NCBI GenBank assembly: GCA_035267185.1
Contig: DATFLY010000043.1
Location: 1-64,000 of the forward strand
Source: JAUIBE01 sp035267185
Lineage (GTDB): Bacteria > Pseudomonadota > Gammaproteobacteria > Xanthomonadales > SZUA-36
Length of the DNA stretch: 64,000 bases
Direction: 5' to 3'
Position numbers and translations under genes: made by a program. Within the stretch, counting starts at the first letter, position 1. Each line of letters begins with the position of its first letter. This document shows, piece by piece, positions 1 to 8,918 of the stretch. The notes under the pieces are model-generated. The model saw only the letters and a list, made by a program, of their open reading frames with translations, searched no databases and had not been told where the DNA came from.

Positions 1-34
<34 letters not shown>

Positions 35-40
35 GATATA

Positions 41-70
41 AAAATACCCGCCTTGCGCGGGTATTTTTTT
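41..70 (+). terminator. Rho-independent terminator of tRNA-Ser
   Basis: A stem AAAATACCCG pairs with CGGGTATTTT around a short loop and runs into a T tract. It lies seven bases after the tRNA CCA end. Confidence 0.85.
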
Positions 71-72
71 AT

Positions 73-206
73 CTAGTGCAGGGGTTCGAGCCCGAGCAGA
101 GGGTTTGACAAATTCGCCGGGAGCGAATTTGGTCGTGAAGCTTTTAGCTGAAACGCCCGTAGGGTCGAAACCAGGGATGGTTTCGAACAATCCCTTCCTC
201 TTCGCC
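73..206 (+). repeat. tRNA-Ser tail unit with two structured hairpins
   Basis: This non-coding unit begins just after the tRNA terminator and ends at 189-206 with a degenerate copy of the tRNA-Ser 3' end (two mismatches over about 19 bases including CGCCA). Inside it, CAAATTCGC (109-117) pairs perfectly with GCGAATTTG (123-131) around the loop CGGGA. CGAAACC (166-172) pairs with GGTTTCG (179-185) around AGGGAT. A weaker CCC-GTA-GGG hairpin sits between them. The two main hairpins recur with compensating base changes at 9938-10004. The unit resembles the rtT-type repeats downstream of E. coli tyrT, but its function is unknown. Confidence 0.65.
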
Positions 207-300
207 AGAAAATAACGTAAGTTATTGAAATATAAAATTATAATCAGGGGTTTTGTTTTAAGCCTACCTATGTACCCACTTTGGCATATTTAGGTTTTGG

Positions 301-322
301 ACAGGGTTTCTCGAAACCCTGT
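301..322. repeat. Perfect 10-bp inverted repeat
   Basis: ACAGGGTTTC at 301-310 is followed after two bases by its exact complement GAAACCCTGT. It lies between the tRNA-tail unit and the terminator of the lipoprotein gene. It could be a hairpin or a binding site. No T tract follows on either strand. Confidence 0.4.
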
Positions 323-348
323 TCAGACCTGCTTTGAAGTTTCTGAAG

Positions 349-374
349 AAAAAAGGGGTGCTGTTAACACCCCC
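349..374 (-). terminator. Rho-independent terminator of the DUF1254 gene
   Basis: Read on the minus strand, GGGGTG and CACCCC form a stem around a seven-base loop and run directly into six T residues. It sits about 55 bases beyond the stop codon of the lipoprotein gene. Confidence 0.75.
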
Positions 375-426
375 TGCATACGTTGCGATTACTGTCGGTT
401 TCTGCCCGCTTTGGCATGCTGCATGG

Positions 427-1941
427 CTAGTCGGCTACTACGAAACCAGGTGGTTTCCAGCTGCCTTTGCCCACAGGCAGGATTGACATCGCCTCGGTGG
501 CCGGTTTCGGCCAGTACAGGCGCATGACCATGTAGGCCGTGTCATCCGGTGCTGGCAACCAGTTGGATTCCTTGGCCTTTCCTGGTGAGTCCTTTTGGAT
601 GTAGATGGTCACGGAGCCGTCGGCATTCTTAACCATATCGGGGACCATAGCCGAGTTGACCAGGTATCGATTGATCGGGTTTTCAACCATCAACTGCGAT
701 TTACCGTAGTACATTGTCACTGACCAGAATGCGTTTACCGGCGGCATTTCGTCGGCTGCGAAGGTGAGGGTATAGTTGTGTTTGCTGGTATCGAGGGTGT
801 CGCCGTTGACATCCACACGACCCAGCGGGTAAACGGCTTCGGCTGCATTGTTGCCAAAGATTCCTGCCTTCGCAGTGCCAGCACGCATAACCCAATTGCC
901 ATTGTAATGTGCCCGGTCACCGGGTAACGAGCCGAGTTGCCAGCCGTTGACGTCGGTCATGCCGGAGGCTAAATAGGTATCGATCTTGGCGTTGCCCGCT
1001 TTCATTGCCGCGACCATGGCTTTTTGGCGCTCAGGTGACAGGGACTTGATATCGAAGGTCTTACCGGCACCAATACCGATCTTAGCCAACCTGTCGCGGA
1101 TGTCTCTGTCTTCGTCGGCCACAGGGACGTATTTAAGCGCCTCACCAAAATAGTTCCAGAAGTTCGCTTCAATACCAGCTGCTGTGGCGGGCAAGAAGTC
1201 AATTTCCGGCGCAGGCGCAGGGGACGGCTGACCCAGGAATTCAGATAGTGTCTGGGCCTTGTACCGGTCCTGTATTTTCACCACGTTCGGCATGTCTTCA
1301 GCGTCTATCAATTGGGTGCGGAATACTGCAAGGCTAAATGGCGTCAGTGAATGGAAAACACCGTCAATGCCAGCGGGCTTATCCCCCTCCCAATCGGGAC
1401 CAACGACCATATAGTTGCCGCCCTGGCCGTGGGTGGCACGGCTACCCATATAGCCGTAATTGTAAGTGTGGGCGTCAGCCAGCATCACCGAAATATACCG
1501 GTCTTCAGGTGCTTTCGGTACCGAGATAACCATGGGTTCGGCTCGCAGGTCCATCCACACGAAAGAGTACGGTGTGTCGCTGTTGGCTGTGACTACCGCA
1601 GTGTCCTTGTAGGTGTACACCCTCGGGATGTTTTTAATCTGGTTAAAGGGGGCTTTGAACTGACTCGATTTTGAGTCGACCGCATACTCGTACATTATTG
1701 CGTAGTTCATTACCAGGGGAAGTCCGTAGATGAAGCCTTCCTCAGCAAGCGCCTTGAATTGCTCAATGCTCAATCCATCCGCCGGGGCATTGGCAACCTC
1801 GGGCTGGGAAACTGCCTTTGTTTCTGTCGGTGCAGGGGTGGCTGCCTGGTCTGGAGACTTGCCACAGGCCGAAAGCAGTGCCAGGGAAATAATACTGGCA
1901 GTGACCAGCTTGAAAACAAGGTTGGTGATTTTGTTCATCAT
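427..1941 (-). CDS. DUF1254/DUF1214 domain lipoprotein
   Basis: A 504-residue protein carrying a lipoprotein signal. From the chosen start it begins MMNKITNLVFKLVTA and reaches the lipobox LLSAC, after which a TPAPTE-rich linker is seen. The body matches the DUF1254 (N-terminal) plus DUF1214 (C-terminal) architecture, with features such as YGYMGSRATHGQGG and a C-terminal RLYWP motif. The biochemical role of this family is not established. The start was placed at 1941 rather than 2004 because AAAAGGA precedes the double ATG and the signal peptide then starts correctly. It is expected to be anchored in the inner leaflet of the outer membrane. It has no operon partners. Confidence 0.85.
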   Translation of the reverse strand: MMNKITNLVFKLVTASIISLALLSACGKSPDQAATPAPTETKAVSQPEVANAPADGLSIEQFKALAEEGFIYGLPLVMNYAIMYEYAVDSKSSQFKAPFNQIKNIPRVYTYKDTAVVTANSDTPYSFVWMDLRAEPMVISVPKAPEDRYISVMLADAHTYNYGYMGSRATHGQGGNYMVVGPDWEGDKPAGIDGVFHSLTPFSLAVFRTQLIDAEDMPNVVKIQDRYKAQTLSEFLGQPSPAPAPEIDFLPATAAGIEANFWNYFGEALKYVPVADEDRDIRDRLAKIGIGAGKTFDIKSLSPERQKAMVAAMKAGNAKIDTYLASGMTDVNGWQLGSLPGDRAHYNGNWVMRAGTAKAGIFGNNAAEAVYPLGRVDVNGDTLDTSKHNYTLTFAADEMPPVNAFWSVTMYYGKSQLMVENPINRYLVNSAMVPDMVKNADGSVTIYIQKDSPGKAKESNWLPAPDDTAYMVMRLYWPKPATEAMSILPVGKGSWKPPGFVVAD

Positions 1942-2017
1942 GGTTCCTTTTAAGAGGTAATTGACATGGCTATATTCCCTTTTAATTCTCAAGTGTCCAA
2001 ACAAAACCTTAGTAAAG

Positions 2018-2045
2018 GGAAAGAAAGGGGGTCAGAGCCTTTTTG
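2018..2045. repeat. GGGGTCAGAGCC-type motif, possible mobile-element scar
   Basis: A purine tract ending in GGGGGTCAGAGCC followed by T residues occurs here. Similar AAAGGGGTCAGAGCC sequences are, from memory, found near transposases in many proteobacterial genomes. No transposase or second copy is visible. The rest of the 1942-2579 gap holds nothing I can name beyond promoter space for the two flanking genes. Confidence 0.25.
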
Positions 2046-2579
2046 TTATCAATTGGATGACCACTCCTGGCCGATCTTGGATAAAGCAGGTCCTGAAATC
2101 GATGCTCAATCGAGTTCTGCTATGAGTCGGAAGGCGGTCTCACACTATATATCAATTGCTGGACTGAAACGGCAGGGTTTTCAATTTTGACTAAACTGCT
2201 TACGACTGCTGTACTTCCTGGTGAAAGCCCTCATAAGAACACCCCTCCGACAACTTGTTGCTGCAGTGAATGGTTCTGAATTCCTGGTTCAATGAAGAAA
2301 TGAGTCTGTGGCTGTAACCTATTCAGGGTTCCGATTTCCAACCAGGGTCGCAAATAGCGAATCAGAGTAGAGATTGTTAAAAAATTTACCGTGACTGGTC
2401 CTTTGAAGATGCAAAATAAACTTCATCCATGGGGCCGCTGTTGGGCAATGACTTCAATCCACAGAGGAATGCCAGTAATGCCAGAGCAAGTTGATCTGAC
2501 CGACATCATGAGTTTTGGCCATGTGTGAACTGTTCGCCATTGTGGCTTTAAGAAATGGCAAAGTGATGCGCCAGGCCTG

Positions 2580-3833
2580 ATGGAACTGATTACAGTCATC
2601 ATTATCGCTGGGCTATTGCTCAGCTACTCCCTGGTTTCAGCGCGAATTGAAGGCACTCTGTTTACGGCACCGATTTTGTTTGTCGCATTCGGTTTCCTGA
2701 TCGGTCCGGGTGGCTTTTCACTGGCCGAAATGGACGTGGAACATACCGCAATCCATACCATCGCAGAGCTGACGCTGATCCTGGTGCTGTTCAGCGACGC
2801 TGCCAGAATTGATCTGAAAAAAGTCCGTGATGATCACAATTTACCGGTGCGTATGCTGCTAGTCGGTTTGCCCCTCGTTATGATTGCCGGCTGCGTGATA
2901 GCAATCCCGCTGTTTCCGCAGTTTTCTATATGGGAGGCTGCTTTGCTCGCGGCCCTGCTTGCGCCGACTGATGCTGCATTGGGTCAGACTGTGGTCACCT
3001 CAAAGTTGATTCCACTCAGAGTGCGGCAGGCAATCAACGTTGAAAGCGGGCTGAATGACGGAATTGCGTTACCTGCTGTCCTGATGTTCGCCGCACTGGC
3101 CGATGCTGCCGGCAGCGCAGGCGAGAGTGGGCAATGGCTGAAATTTGCAGTGATGCAGGTCACACTGGGTCCCCTGGTTGGTGTGGTCGTTGGGTTTGTT
3201 GGAGCACGTCTGCTCGACTCCGCAGCACGGCGAGGCTGGTCAACCAAAGCATTGCAGGGGGTTGGCATTCTTGCACTTTCAATTCTGGCCTATGCTCTGG
3301 CTGAGTGGGTTGGTGGCAATGGCTTCATTTCGGCATTTGTGTCAGGGATGGTTTTTGGAAACAGCCTTCGTCATCCAATCAATTACCTGTTTGAATTCAT
3401 GGAAAGTGAAGGGCAGTTGCTGATGCTCATCACGTTTCTTGTTTTTGGTGCTGCCCTGTTGCCGGAGGGGCTGCACCACGTGAATCTGACCGTTGTTATT
3501 TACGCGGTGTTGAGCCTGACAGTGATTCGGATGGTTCCCATTGTCTTGTCATTGATTGGCTCAGGCGTTCGCGCGCCGACGTTCCTGTTCCTTGGATGGT
3601 TTGGTCCCCGTGGGCTGGCTTCCATTTTGTTCGTTTTGCTGATCCTGGAAGAGTCACAGGTTCCTCATCGCGAGGAAATTCTCTGCGTCACGGTCATTAC
3701 TGTGGCCCTGAGTGTCCTGTTGCATGGTATATCGGCGGCACCACTGGCTCGAATCTATGGCCGGTTTTGTGAACGCAGTGGTGAAGGGGAAGAAAACAAA
3801 TCCGTATCTCACGTACCTTTCAGAAAAGGCTAA
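2580..3833 (+). CDS. Cation/proton antiporter, CPA1 family
   Basis: A 417-residue, almost wholly hydrophobic protein with about a dozen membrane segments. It contains the CPA1 signatures APTDAALGQTVV and ESGLNDGIALP, whose acidic residues form the ion-binding site, and a late GPRGLASI segment. It should exchange Na+ or K+ for protons across the inner membrane. The cytoplasmic C-terminal tail is very short compared with many NhaP-like proteins, so a regulatory domain is lacking. The ATG at 2580 has no strong ribosome-binding site, so the true start may be a nearby alternative codon. It stands alone, 175 bases before the next gene. Confidence 0.85.
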   Translation: MELITVIIIAGLLLSYSLVSARIEGTLFTAPILFVAFGFLIGPGGFSLAEMDVEHTAIHTIAELTLILVLFSDAARIDLKKVRDDHNLPVRMLLVGLPLVMIAGCVIAIPLFPQFSIWEAALLAALLAPTDAALGQTVVTSKLIPLRVRQAINVESGLNDGIALPAVLMFAALADAAGSAGESGQWLKFAVMQVTLGPLVGVVVGFVGARLLDSAARRGWSTKALQGVGILALSILAYALAEWVGGNGFISAFVSGMVFGNSLRHPINYLFEFMESEGQLLMLITFLVFGAALLPEGLHHVNLTVVIYAVLSLTVIRMVPIVLSLIGSGVRAPTFLFLGWFGPRGLASILFVLLILEESQVPHREEILCVTVITVALSVLLHGISAAPLARIYGRFCERSGEGEENKSVSHVPFRKG

Positions 3834-4008
3834 CCCCAATATTGCACCAGGGATTCGAGATTCAATCAGAGTCCGAACAGGACAAAGCCTAACGGGCGAA
3901 AATCTCCATAAAATGCTGCAACTGATTGGTTCAGTAAATTATTTTCCACAGTCATGTCCGCCTTGGTGCAATATTAGGGCTAGTCATCCGTTATTGGAGA
4001 AGCAGTAA

Positions 4009-5622
4009 ATGAATCCACTTGGAATTTTTTCATTCGACGAACTGGAGGATCGCGAACCCAGACATGCTCTGGTTGCCAATGTTGACCTCGTGGTTGTTCG
4101 TTATGACGAACAGGTGACTGTGCTGTATGGCCGATGTGCTCATCGCGGGGCACTGATGTCCGATGGCCATATCGATGGCGACAACATCATTTGTGGTTTG
4201 CATGGATGGGATTATCGGCTCGACACCGGGGTGAGTGAATACAACAACTCGGAAGCACTACCCAGGTTCAATTCGTGGGTTGATGACGGGCAGGTGTTTG
4301 TAGACCAGGATGAAATTGCCGAATGGGTAAAAACCCATCCGCAACCATACAAGCGTGATACATACCAGGGTGCTTTCCAGGACCCCACCGGTACCGCCGA
4401 TGAGCCCCATGTGAAACTGATTCGAAAACTCGCCAACGAGGGACTCAGTAAAGTTGGGCATCATGGTCCGTCAGCGGCGATGGGTGTGCCGCGCGACAGC
4501 CTGCCAAAATGGGATGACCTGCAGTTCGTTGTGGCACAGCTGCATAAGCTGCCTCTCCTGGATGACGAGTCAGTTGGCACAGACCTCACCATTGGCCCGG
4601 GTGCTGGTAATCCCCTGCATCTCGAGATTCCATTGTTCGTTTCCGACATGAGTTTTGGTGCGCTTTCTGAGGAAGCCAAAGTGGCCTTGTCGAAAGGCGC
4701 GGAACTGGCGGGAACAGGCATCTGCTCCGGTGAGGGCGGCATGCTGCCGGAGGAGCAGGCCAGCAATTCACGTTATTTCTATGAACTGGCATCTGCCAGG
4801 TTTGGATTTTCCTGGGACAAGGTTCAGAAATCCCAGGCTTTTCATTTTAAAGGGGGGCAGGGGGCGAAGACCGGTACCGGTGGTCATCTTCCCGGCGAAA
4901 AAGTAAGAGGAAAGATTGCTGAAGTGCGTCAGCTTCCCGAGGGCGAGCCAGCCATCTCACCATCCCGGTTTCCTGACTGGGACAACCTGGGCCAGTTCCA
5001 GGATTTCGCCACTGAGGTGCGGGAGCGAACCGATGGTATCCCGGTCGGATTCAAGCTATCGGCGCAACACATCGAAAAAGACATCGATGCCGCACTGGAA
5101 ATCGGAGTGGATTACATCATTCTCGACGGAAGAGGCGGTGGTACAGGCGCGGCACCACTCATCTTCAGGGATAACATTTCAGTGCCGACGATCCCGGCAC
5201 TTGCTCGCGCCAGGAGGCACCTTGATTCATGTGACGCGAAAGATGTCACGTTGATCACAACGGGTGGTTTGCGTACGCCCGCAGATTTTGCCAAGGCCCT
5301 GGCTCTTGGTGCTGATGGTGTAGCGGTGGCCAACTCGGCAATTCAGGCGATCGGGTGCCTGGGAATGCGGGCCTGCCATACCAACAACTGCCCGGTGGGA
5401 ATCGCCACCCAGAAGAAGAACCTCAGGGATCGGTTGCCTGTCGACATTGCCGCAGAACGGCTTGCCAGGTTTTTTGATGCCTCAGTTGACCTGATGAAAG
5501 TCATGGCAAGAGCCGCGGGGCATCGTCACCTTTCTGAATTCAGCATTTCAGATCTGACTTCCTTTAAACATGATATGTGTCAGCTGACGGGCGTGGCCTA
5601 TGGCGGAGTCGGTGGGAGCTGA
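4009..5622 (+). CDS. Rieske-type [2Fe-2S] domain fused to FMN glutamate synthase-like domain
   Basis: A 537-residue fusion. Residues 1-105 form a Rieske domain with C43-x-H45 and C62-x-x-H65 (CAHRGA and CGLHGW). From about residue 150 the chain matches the FMN-binding domain of glutamate synthase (GltS): PLFVSDMSFGALS, the glycine-rich DGRGGGTGAAP, and CLGMRACHTNNCPVGIA. In that last segment C450, C456 and C461 have the C-x5-C-x4-C spacing of the [3Fe-4S] ligands. There is no glutamine amidotransferase domain and no partner subunit nearby, so it is unlikely to be an ordinary GOGAT. It is probably a cytoplasmic oxidoreductase carrying two iron-sulphur centres and FMN. The substrate is unknown. 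Confidence 0.85.
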   Translation: MNPLGIFSFDELEDREPRHALVANVDLVVVRYDEQVTVLYGRCAHRGALMSDGHIDGDNIICGLHGWDYRLDTGVSEYNNSEALPRFNSWVDDGQVFVDQDEIAEWVKTHPQPYKRDTYQGAFQDPTGTADEPHVKLIRKLANEGLSKVGHHGPSAAMGVPRDSLPKWDDLQFVVAQLHKLPLLDDESVGTDLTIGPGAGNPLHLEIPLFVSDMSFGALSEEAKVALSKGAELAGTGICSGEGGMLPEEQASNSRYFYELASARFGFSWDKVQKSQAFHFKGGQGAKTGTGGHLPGEKVRGKIAEVRQLPEGEPAISPSRFPDWDNLGQFQDFATEVRERTDGIPVGFKLSAQHIEKDIDAALEIGVDYIILDGRGGGTGAAPLIFRDNISVPTIPALARARRHLDSCDAKDVTLITTGGLRTPADFAKALALGADGVAVANSAIQAIGCLGMRACHTNNCPVGIATQKKNLRDRLPVDIAAERLARFFDASVDLMKVMARAAGHRHLSEFSISDLTSFKHDMCQLTGVAYGGVGGS

Positions 5623-5813
5623 TCAGGCATCGCTAATGCCATCTGGATTACTCTCTCGATTTGGTGCGAGTGGCCGGTTAACCCGTGGGTGGGCCTGCAG
5701 AAACAGAGTCCTTTTCCAAGGCATAAGGGCTGGTCAAAGCACTATATCGCTCAACCAACTGAAATACTTCGATAAATAAGGCATAATTCCTCCCAGCATA
5801 AGGAGGTGCGCCC

Positions 5814-7322
5814 ATGTTTACGTGGTTGTCAGCTGTATTTTTTGTTTTTGCCAGGGATGGTAACAACATCGTTTCCAGAATCAGGCCTGGTGTGGGGCTG
5901 TTGGTATTGTTCTTCTTCGCACTGGTCATTTCCCCTAATCTTTTCGCGCAGGCTGTCCTTGAAGGACGGCTGGATACCATCTGGGGCGATCCGCACCCGG
6001 ACTCAGACGCTCCCGCAGTCAGGGTTCTGACATTGACCGAAGATAATGGTCGAATCACAGAGTTGTATGTCAGTGAAGACCTGTTGCGTGCGGCTGGTGG
6101 TTTTTACGCATGGAACGGAAAACGGGTTCTGGTGAATCTTCGAGCTCAGGGTCAGGAACTGCCGGGGTTGAATTTGCGCGCCGGTACCCGTCAGGCGGTG
6201 TCTTTAACCCTTCTTGAGGGAAATGGAGAAAGCCCTGACGCACCGGATATTACCGGGTCACATCCCTGGGTCTCCATCCTGTGTAAGTTCTCAGATATCA
6301 ATGCTGAGCCTGAAGATCTTGCCTATTTCACCGGCATGTACGCCAATGCGCCAGGAGGTCTTGATGGGTACTGGCGCGAGGTCTCGTACGACAACATCGA
6401 CATAGTCGGCAGCACTGCCGTTGACTGGGTCGATCTGCCTGGCACGCAAACCTCATACATCCCAAACCCGGGCAATGGCACCAGTGCGAATCTGAATGCC
6501 TTGTTTGATGATTGCACTGATGCTGCCGATCCGTTCATCGATTTTTCCAATGGTGGCACCGGGGGCTATTCAGGTATCAACATGATGTTCAATGCCAACC
6601 TGGATTGTTGTGCCTGGGGCGGTAGTCGTTTTGCAACCCTTGATGGTGTAACCAAATCGTGGAGAACGACCTGGGAGCCGCCCTGGGGTTATGCCAATTC
6701 CGGGGTGATGTCGCACGAAATGGGGCATGGGTTTGGCCTGCCGCATGCCAACAACTGGGACAATGACGGTAATCCATACGACAGTCCCTGGGATGTCATG
6801 AGCAGCGCGACCAGTAATTTCTCAGTGACACATCCGACTTACGGCCGGTTGGGGCAACACATCAACATGCATCATAAAATGCAGCTCGACTGGATTGCCC
6901 CTGCCAGGCTTTTGCAGGTGAGCGACGGTGAGAGTGTGACCGCAACCATCGATGCCTCTGCACTTGCCGGATCATCAAATTACTATGTCGCCCGCCTGCC
7001 AATTCCTGGCAGTAATCGTTTCTACACAGTCGAGGTACGAAAGCAAATTGGGGGCTATGATGGCAACCTGCCAGGTAATGCTGTGATCATTCACGAGGTT
7101 GTCCCGGGCCGCAGTGAACCTGCCTGGGCGTATGATGTTGCAGTGCCTCCGGCGAACTATGGATCGAATGAGGGCACCATGTTCCGCGTCGGCGAGACTT
7201 TTAGTAATGAACCCGAAGAAATTTTTGTCACGATCCTCAGTGAGACCACCAATGGCTTCGTGGTTGAGATTGACCGCAACGGTCCTGAGCCGGGTCTCGA
7301 TTTTATTGACAGTTTCGAATAG
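5814..7322 (+). CDS. Secreted metzincin-type zinc metalloprotease
   Basis: A 502-residue exported protein with an excellent AAGGAGGTG ribosome-binding site that fixes the start. After an unusually long N-region comes a hydrophobic segment ending PNLFAQA, consistent with signal peptidase cleavage. The zinc site is H301-E302-x-x-H305-x-x-G-x-x-H311 (HEMGHGFGLPH), followed by a DVM Met-turn near residue 329, both hallmarks of metzincins. Family placement is M6-like or a related gluzincin/metzincin group, not certain. The extreme C-terminus reads LDFIDSFE after a glycine-proline spacer, a possible sorting or processing tag. It probably acts outside the cell or at its surface. It has no operon partners. 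Confidence 0.8.
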   Translation: MFTWLSAVFFVFARDGNNIVSRIRPGVGLLVLFFFALVISPNLFAQAVLEGRLDTIWGDPHPDSDAPAVRVLTLTEDNGRITELYVSEDLLRAAGGFYAWNGKRVLVNLRAQGQELPGLNLRAGTRQAVSLTLLEGNGESPDAPDITGSHPWVSILCKFSDINAEPEDLAYFTGMYANAPGGLDGYWREVSYDNIDIVGSTAVDWVDLPGTQTSYIPNPGNGTSANLNALFDDCTDAADPFIDFSNGGTGGYSGINMMFNANLDCCAWGGSRFATLDGVTKSWRTTWEPPWGYANSGVMSHEMGHGFGLPHANNWDNDGNPYDSPWDVMSSATSNFSVTHPTYGRLGQHINMHHKMQLDWIAPARLLQVSDGESVTATIDASALAGSSNYYVARLPIPGSNRFYTVEVRKQIGGYDGNLPGNAVIIHEVVPGRSEPAWAYDVAVPPANYGSNEGTMFRVGETFSNEPEEIFVTILSETTNGFVVEIDRNGPEPGLDFIDSFE

Positions 7323-7364
7323 TCATTCCTTCGCCAGAGAATTTACATTCCGGAGCTTGCAGGT

Positions 7365-8387
7365 ATGAGCGGACCCATTCTTGTCACGGGTGCGGCCGGG
7401 TACATCGGGAGCCACGCTTGCCTTGCCCTGCTTGATGCTGGTCACGAGGTGCTGGCGCTTGATAATTACTGCAACAGCAAACCCGCGGCCCTGGAGCGCG
7501 TTCAGGAACTCACCGGAAGAAGCCTGAGGTTTTTTGAGATTGACTTGCTCGAAAGAGAAAAACTTCAAAAACTTTTTGCGCGTTATTCGCCCGCGTCAGT
7601 GATTCATTTCGCAGGCCTTAAAGCGGTGGGTGAGTCGATCGCGGTGCCACTGCGATATTGGCATAACAACGTGAGTGGCTCGACCATTCTTCTTGAAGTC
7701 ATGGCCCGGGCTGAAGTGCGAGATCTGGTTTTCAGTTCTTCCGCGACGGTCTACGGATCGCCCGCATCGCTGCCCATAAGGGAAGATGCGCCTCTCGCAT
7801 CATCAAATCCTTACGGACAAACCAAGCTGGCGATCGAGCATCTGTTGCGTGATCTGTATTCATCGGATCCTCGCTGGAACATCTCACTGTTGCGCTATTT
7901 CAACCCGGTTGGGGCTCATCCCAGTGGACGAATTGGCGAAGACCCCCTGGGGATTCCCAACAATCTGATGCCATTTATCACCCAGGTGGCAGTTGGCGAG
8001 CGAACGCACCTGTCCGTGTTTGGTGACGATTACGACACACCAGATGGCACTTGTATTCGCGACTATATCCATGTGCTCGATCTTGTCGACGGTCATCTCA
8101 AAGCCCTTGAATGGCTGACGCACAACCCCGGGCTGGCGGCACATAACCTCGGAACGGGTAAGGGTTATTCAGTGTTGGAAGTCATCAGGGCTTTTGAGGC
8201 GGCAACCGGAACAGAGATTCCTTATGAAATCGCTGACCGGCGACCTGGTGATCTGGCTGCGACCTGGGCAGACCCCTCAAAAGCCAAACGAGACCTTGGC
8301 TGGGTGGCCACCAGAACCATCGAATCCATGTGTGCTGATGCCTGGAACTGGCAACAGAACAATCCCACCGGTTACCAGGCTGACTAA
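7365..8387 (+). CDS. galE: UDP-glucose 4-epimerase
   Basis: A 340-residue extended short-chain dehydrogenase of the usual GalE length. The NAD-binding motif TGAAGYIGSH lies at the N-terminus, with SSSATVYG supplying the catalytic serine and the YGQTK motif supplying the tyrosine and lysine. RYFNPVGAHPSGRIGEDP and RPGD are typical of the substrate pocket. It interconverts UDP-glucose and UDP-galactose for surface polysaccharide or Leloir metabolism. It starts 42 bases after the protease gene and its stop overlaps the convergent dehydratase gene by four bases. Confidence 0.95.
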   Translation: MSGPILVTGAAGYIGSHACLALLDAGHEVLALDNYCNSKPAALERVQELTGRSLRFFEIDLLEREKLQKLFARYSPASVIHFAGLKAVGESIAVPLRYWHNNVSGSTILLEVMARAEVRDLVFSSSATVYGSPASLPIREDAPLASSNPYGQTKLAIEHLLRDLYSSDPRWNISLLRYFNPVGAHPSGRIGEDPLGIPNNLMPFITQVAVGERTHLSVFGDDYDTPDGTCIRDYIHVLDLVDGHLKALEWLTHNPGLAAHNLGTGKGYSVLEVIRAFEAATGTEIPYEIADRRPGDLAATWADPSKAKRDLGWVATRTIESMCADAWNWQQNNPTGYQAD

Positions 8388-8728
8388 TCCGGAAAAAGCG
8401 CATTGACCTGCGCAGCGCAGATAAAGTCATTTTCAGAGAGCCCATCCACGGCATGGGTGGAGTAGGTCACATCACAATAGTTATATCCGGTTGAAAAATC
8501 CGGGTGGTGGTCTTCCTGGTTTGCAATCCAGGCCAGGGCGTTAACGAAAGCCATGGTGCGATAAAAGTCCGGAAATTTAAACCGGCGTCTGATTGAATCT
8601 CCTTCCTCACTGATTTCCCAGCCTGGAATCTGTCCTAAAAGCGCTTCGGCCTGATCTCGTCTCATCTTGTCGACGCCTCCTTCGCAGGGTTTGCAGCGGC
8701 GTTCTTCCAGTTTGTTTTCCGAATTCAA
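8384..8728 (-). CDS. phhB: 4a-hydroxytetrahydrobiopterin (pterin-4a-carbinolamine) dehydratase
   Basis: A 114-residue protein of the PCD/DCoH family, with the conserved CKPCEGG lead-in, the EDHHPD active-site motif, a YNYCDVTYSTHA strand and a DF-AA C-terminus. It dehydrates the pterin carbinolamine formed by aromatic amino acid hydroxylases and may have other roles, since no phenylalanine hydroxylase is in this window. The start is a TTG at 8728 with GGGAG eight bases upstream. An ATG at 8665 also has a good AAGGAGG, but it would remove the conserved CKPCEGG segment, so the longer form is preferred. It converges on galE with a four-base overlap. Confidence 0.88.
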   Translation of the reverse strand: MNSENKLEERRCKPCEGGVDKMRRDQAEALLGQIPGWEISEEGDSIRRRFKFPDFYRTMAFVNALAWIANQEDHHPDFSTGYNYCDVTYSTHAVDGLSENDFICAAQVNALFPD

Positions 8729-8918
8729 TGAATCAACTCCCGAATTGGTGAATCTGTTTCAACATATGGGCAAATCATGAAACGTCCAAATTAAAAATTT
8801 AGTTGAAATGAAAAAAATCAATCATTTACGTCCAATATATAAAATAAATATTGCATTAAAGAATGATTAAGTGGTATATATATTTCGAAAAGGAAGATAT
8901 AAAAGAATATATGTACTC
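8729..8918. promoter_or_regulatory. AT-rich divergent control region
   Basis: The stretch between the dehydratase and the Lrp-type gene is strikingly A+T rich compared with its surroundings, particularly 8785-8918. It must hold both divergent promoters and, by analogy with AsnC/Lrp genes, probable autoregulatory sites. No exact -10/-35 pair stands out enough to be called. Confidence 0.4.

Noticed and set aside
109..185. Riboswitch or T-box for the GGA-loop hairpins
   Set aside because: The element lies behind a tRNA terminator and is not upstream of an open gene in the right orientation, so a leader-type regulator is unlikely.
1966..2190. Small plus-strand frame of 74 codons upstream of the antiporter
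   Set aside because: No ribosome-binding site or recognisable motif, and composition looks like random intergenic sequence.
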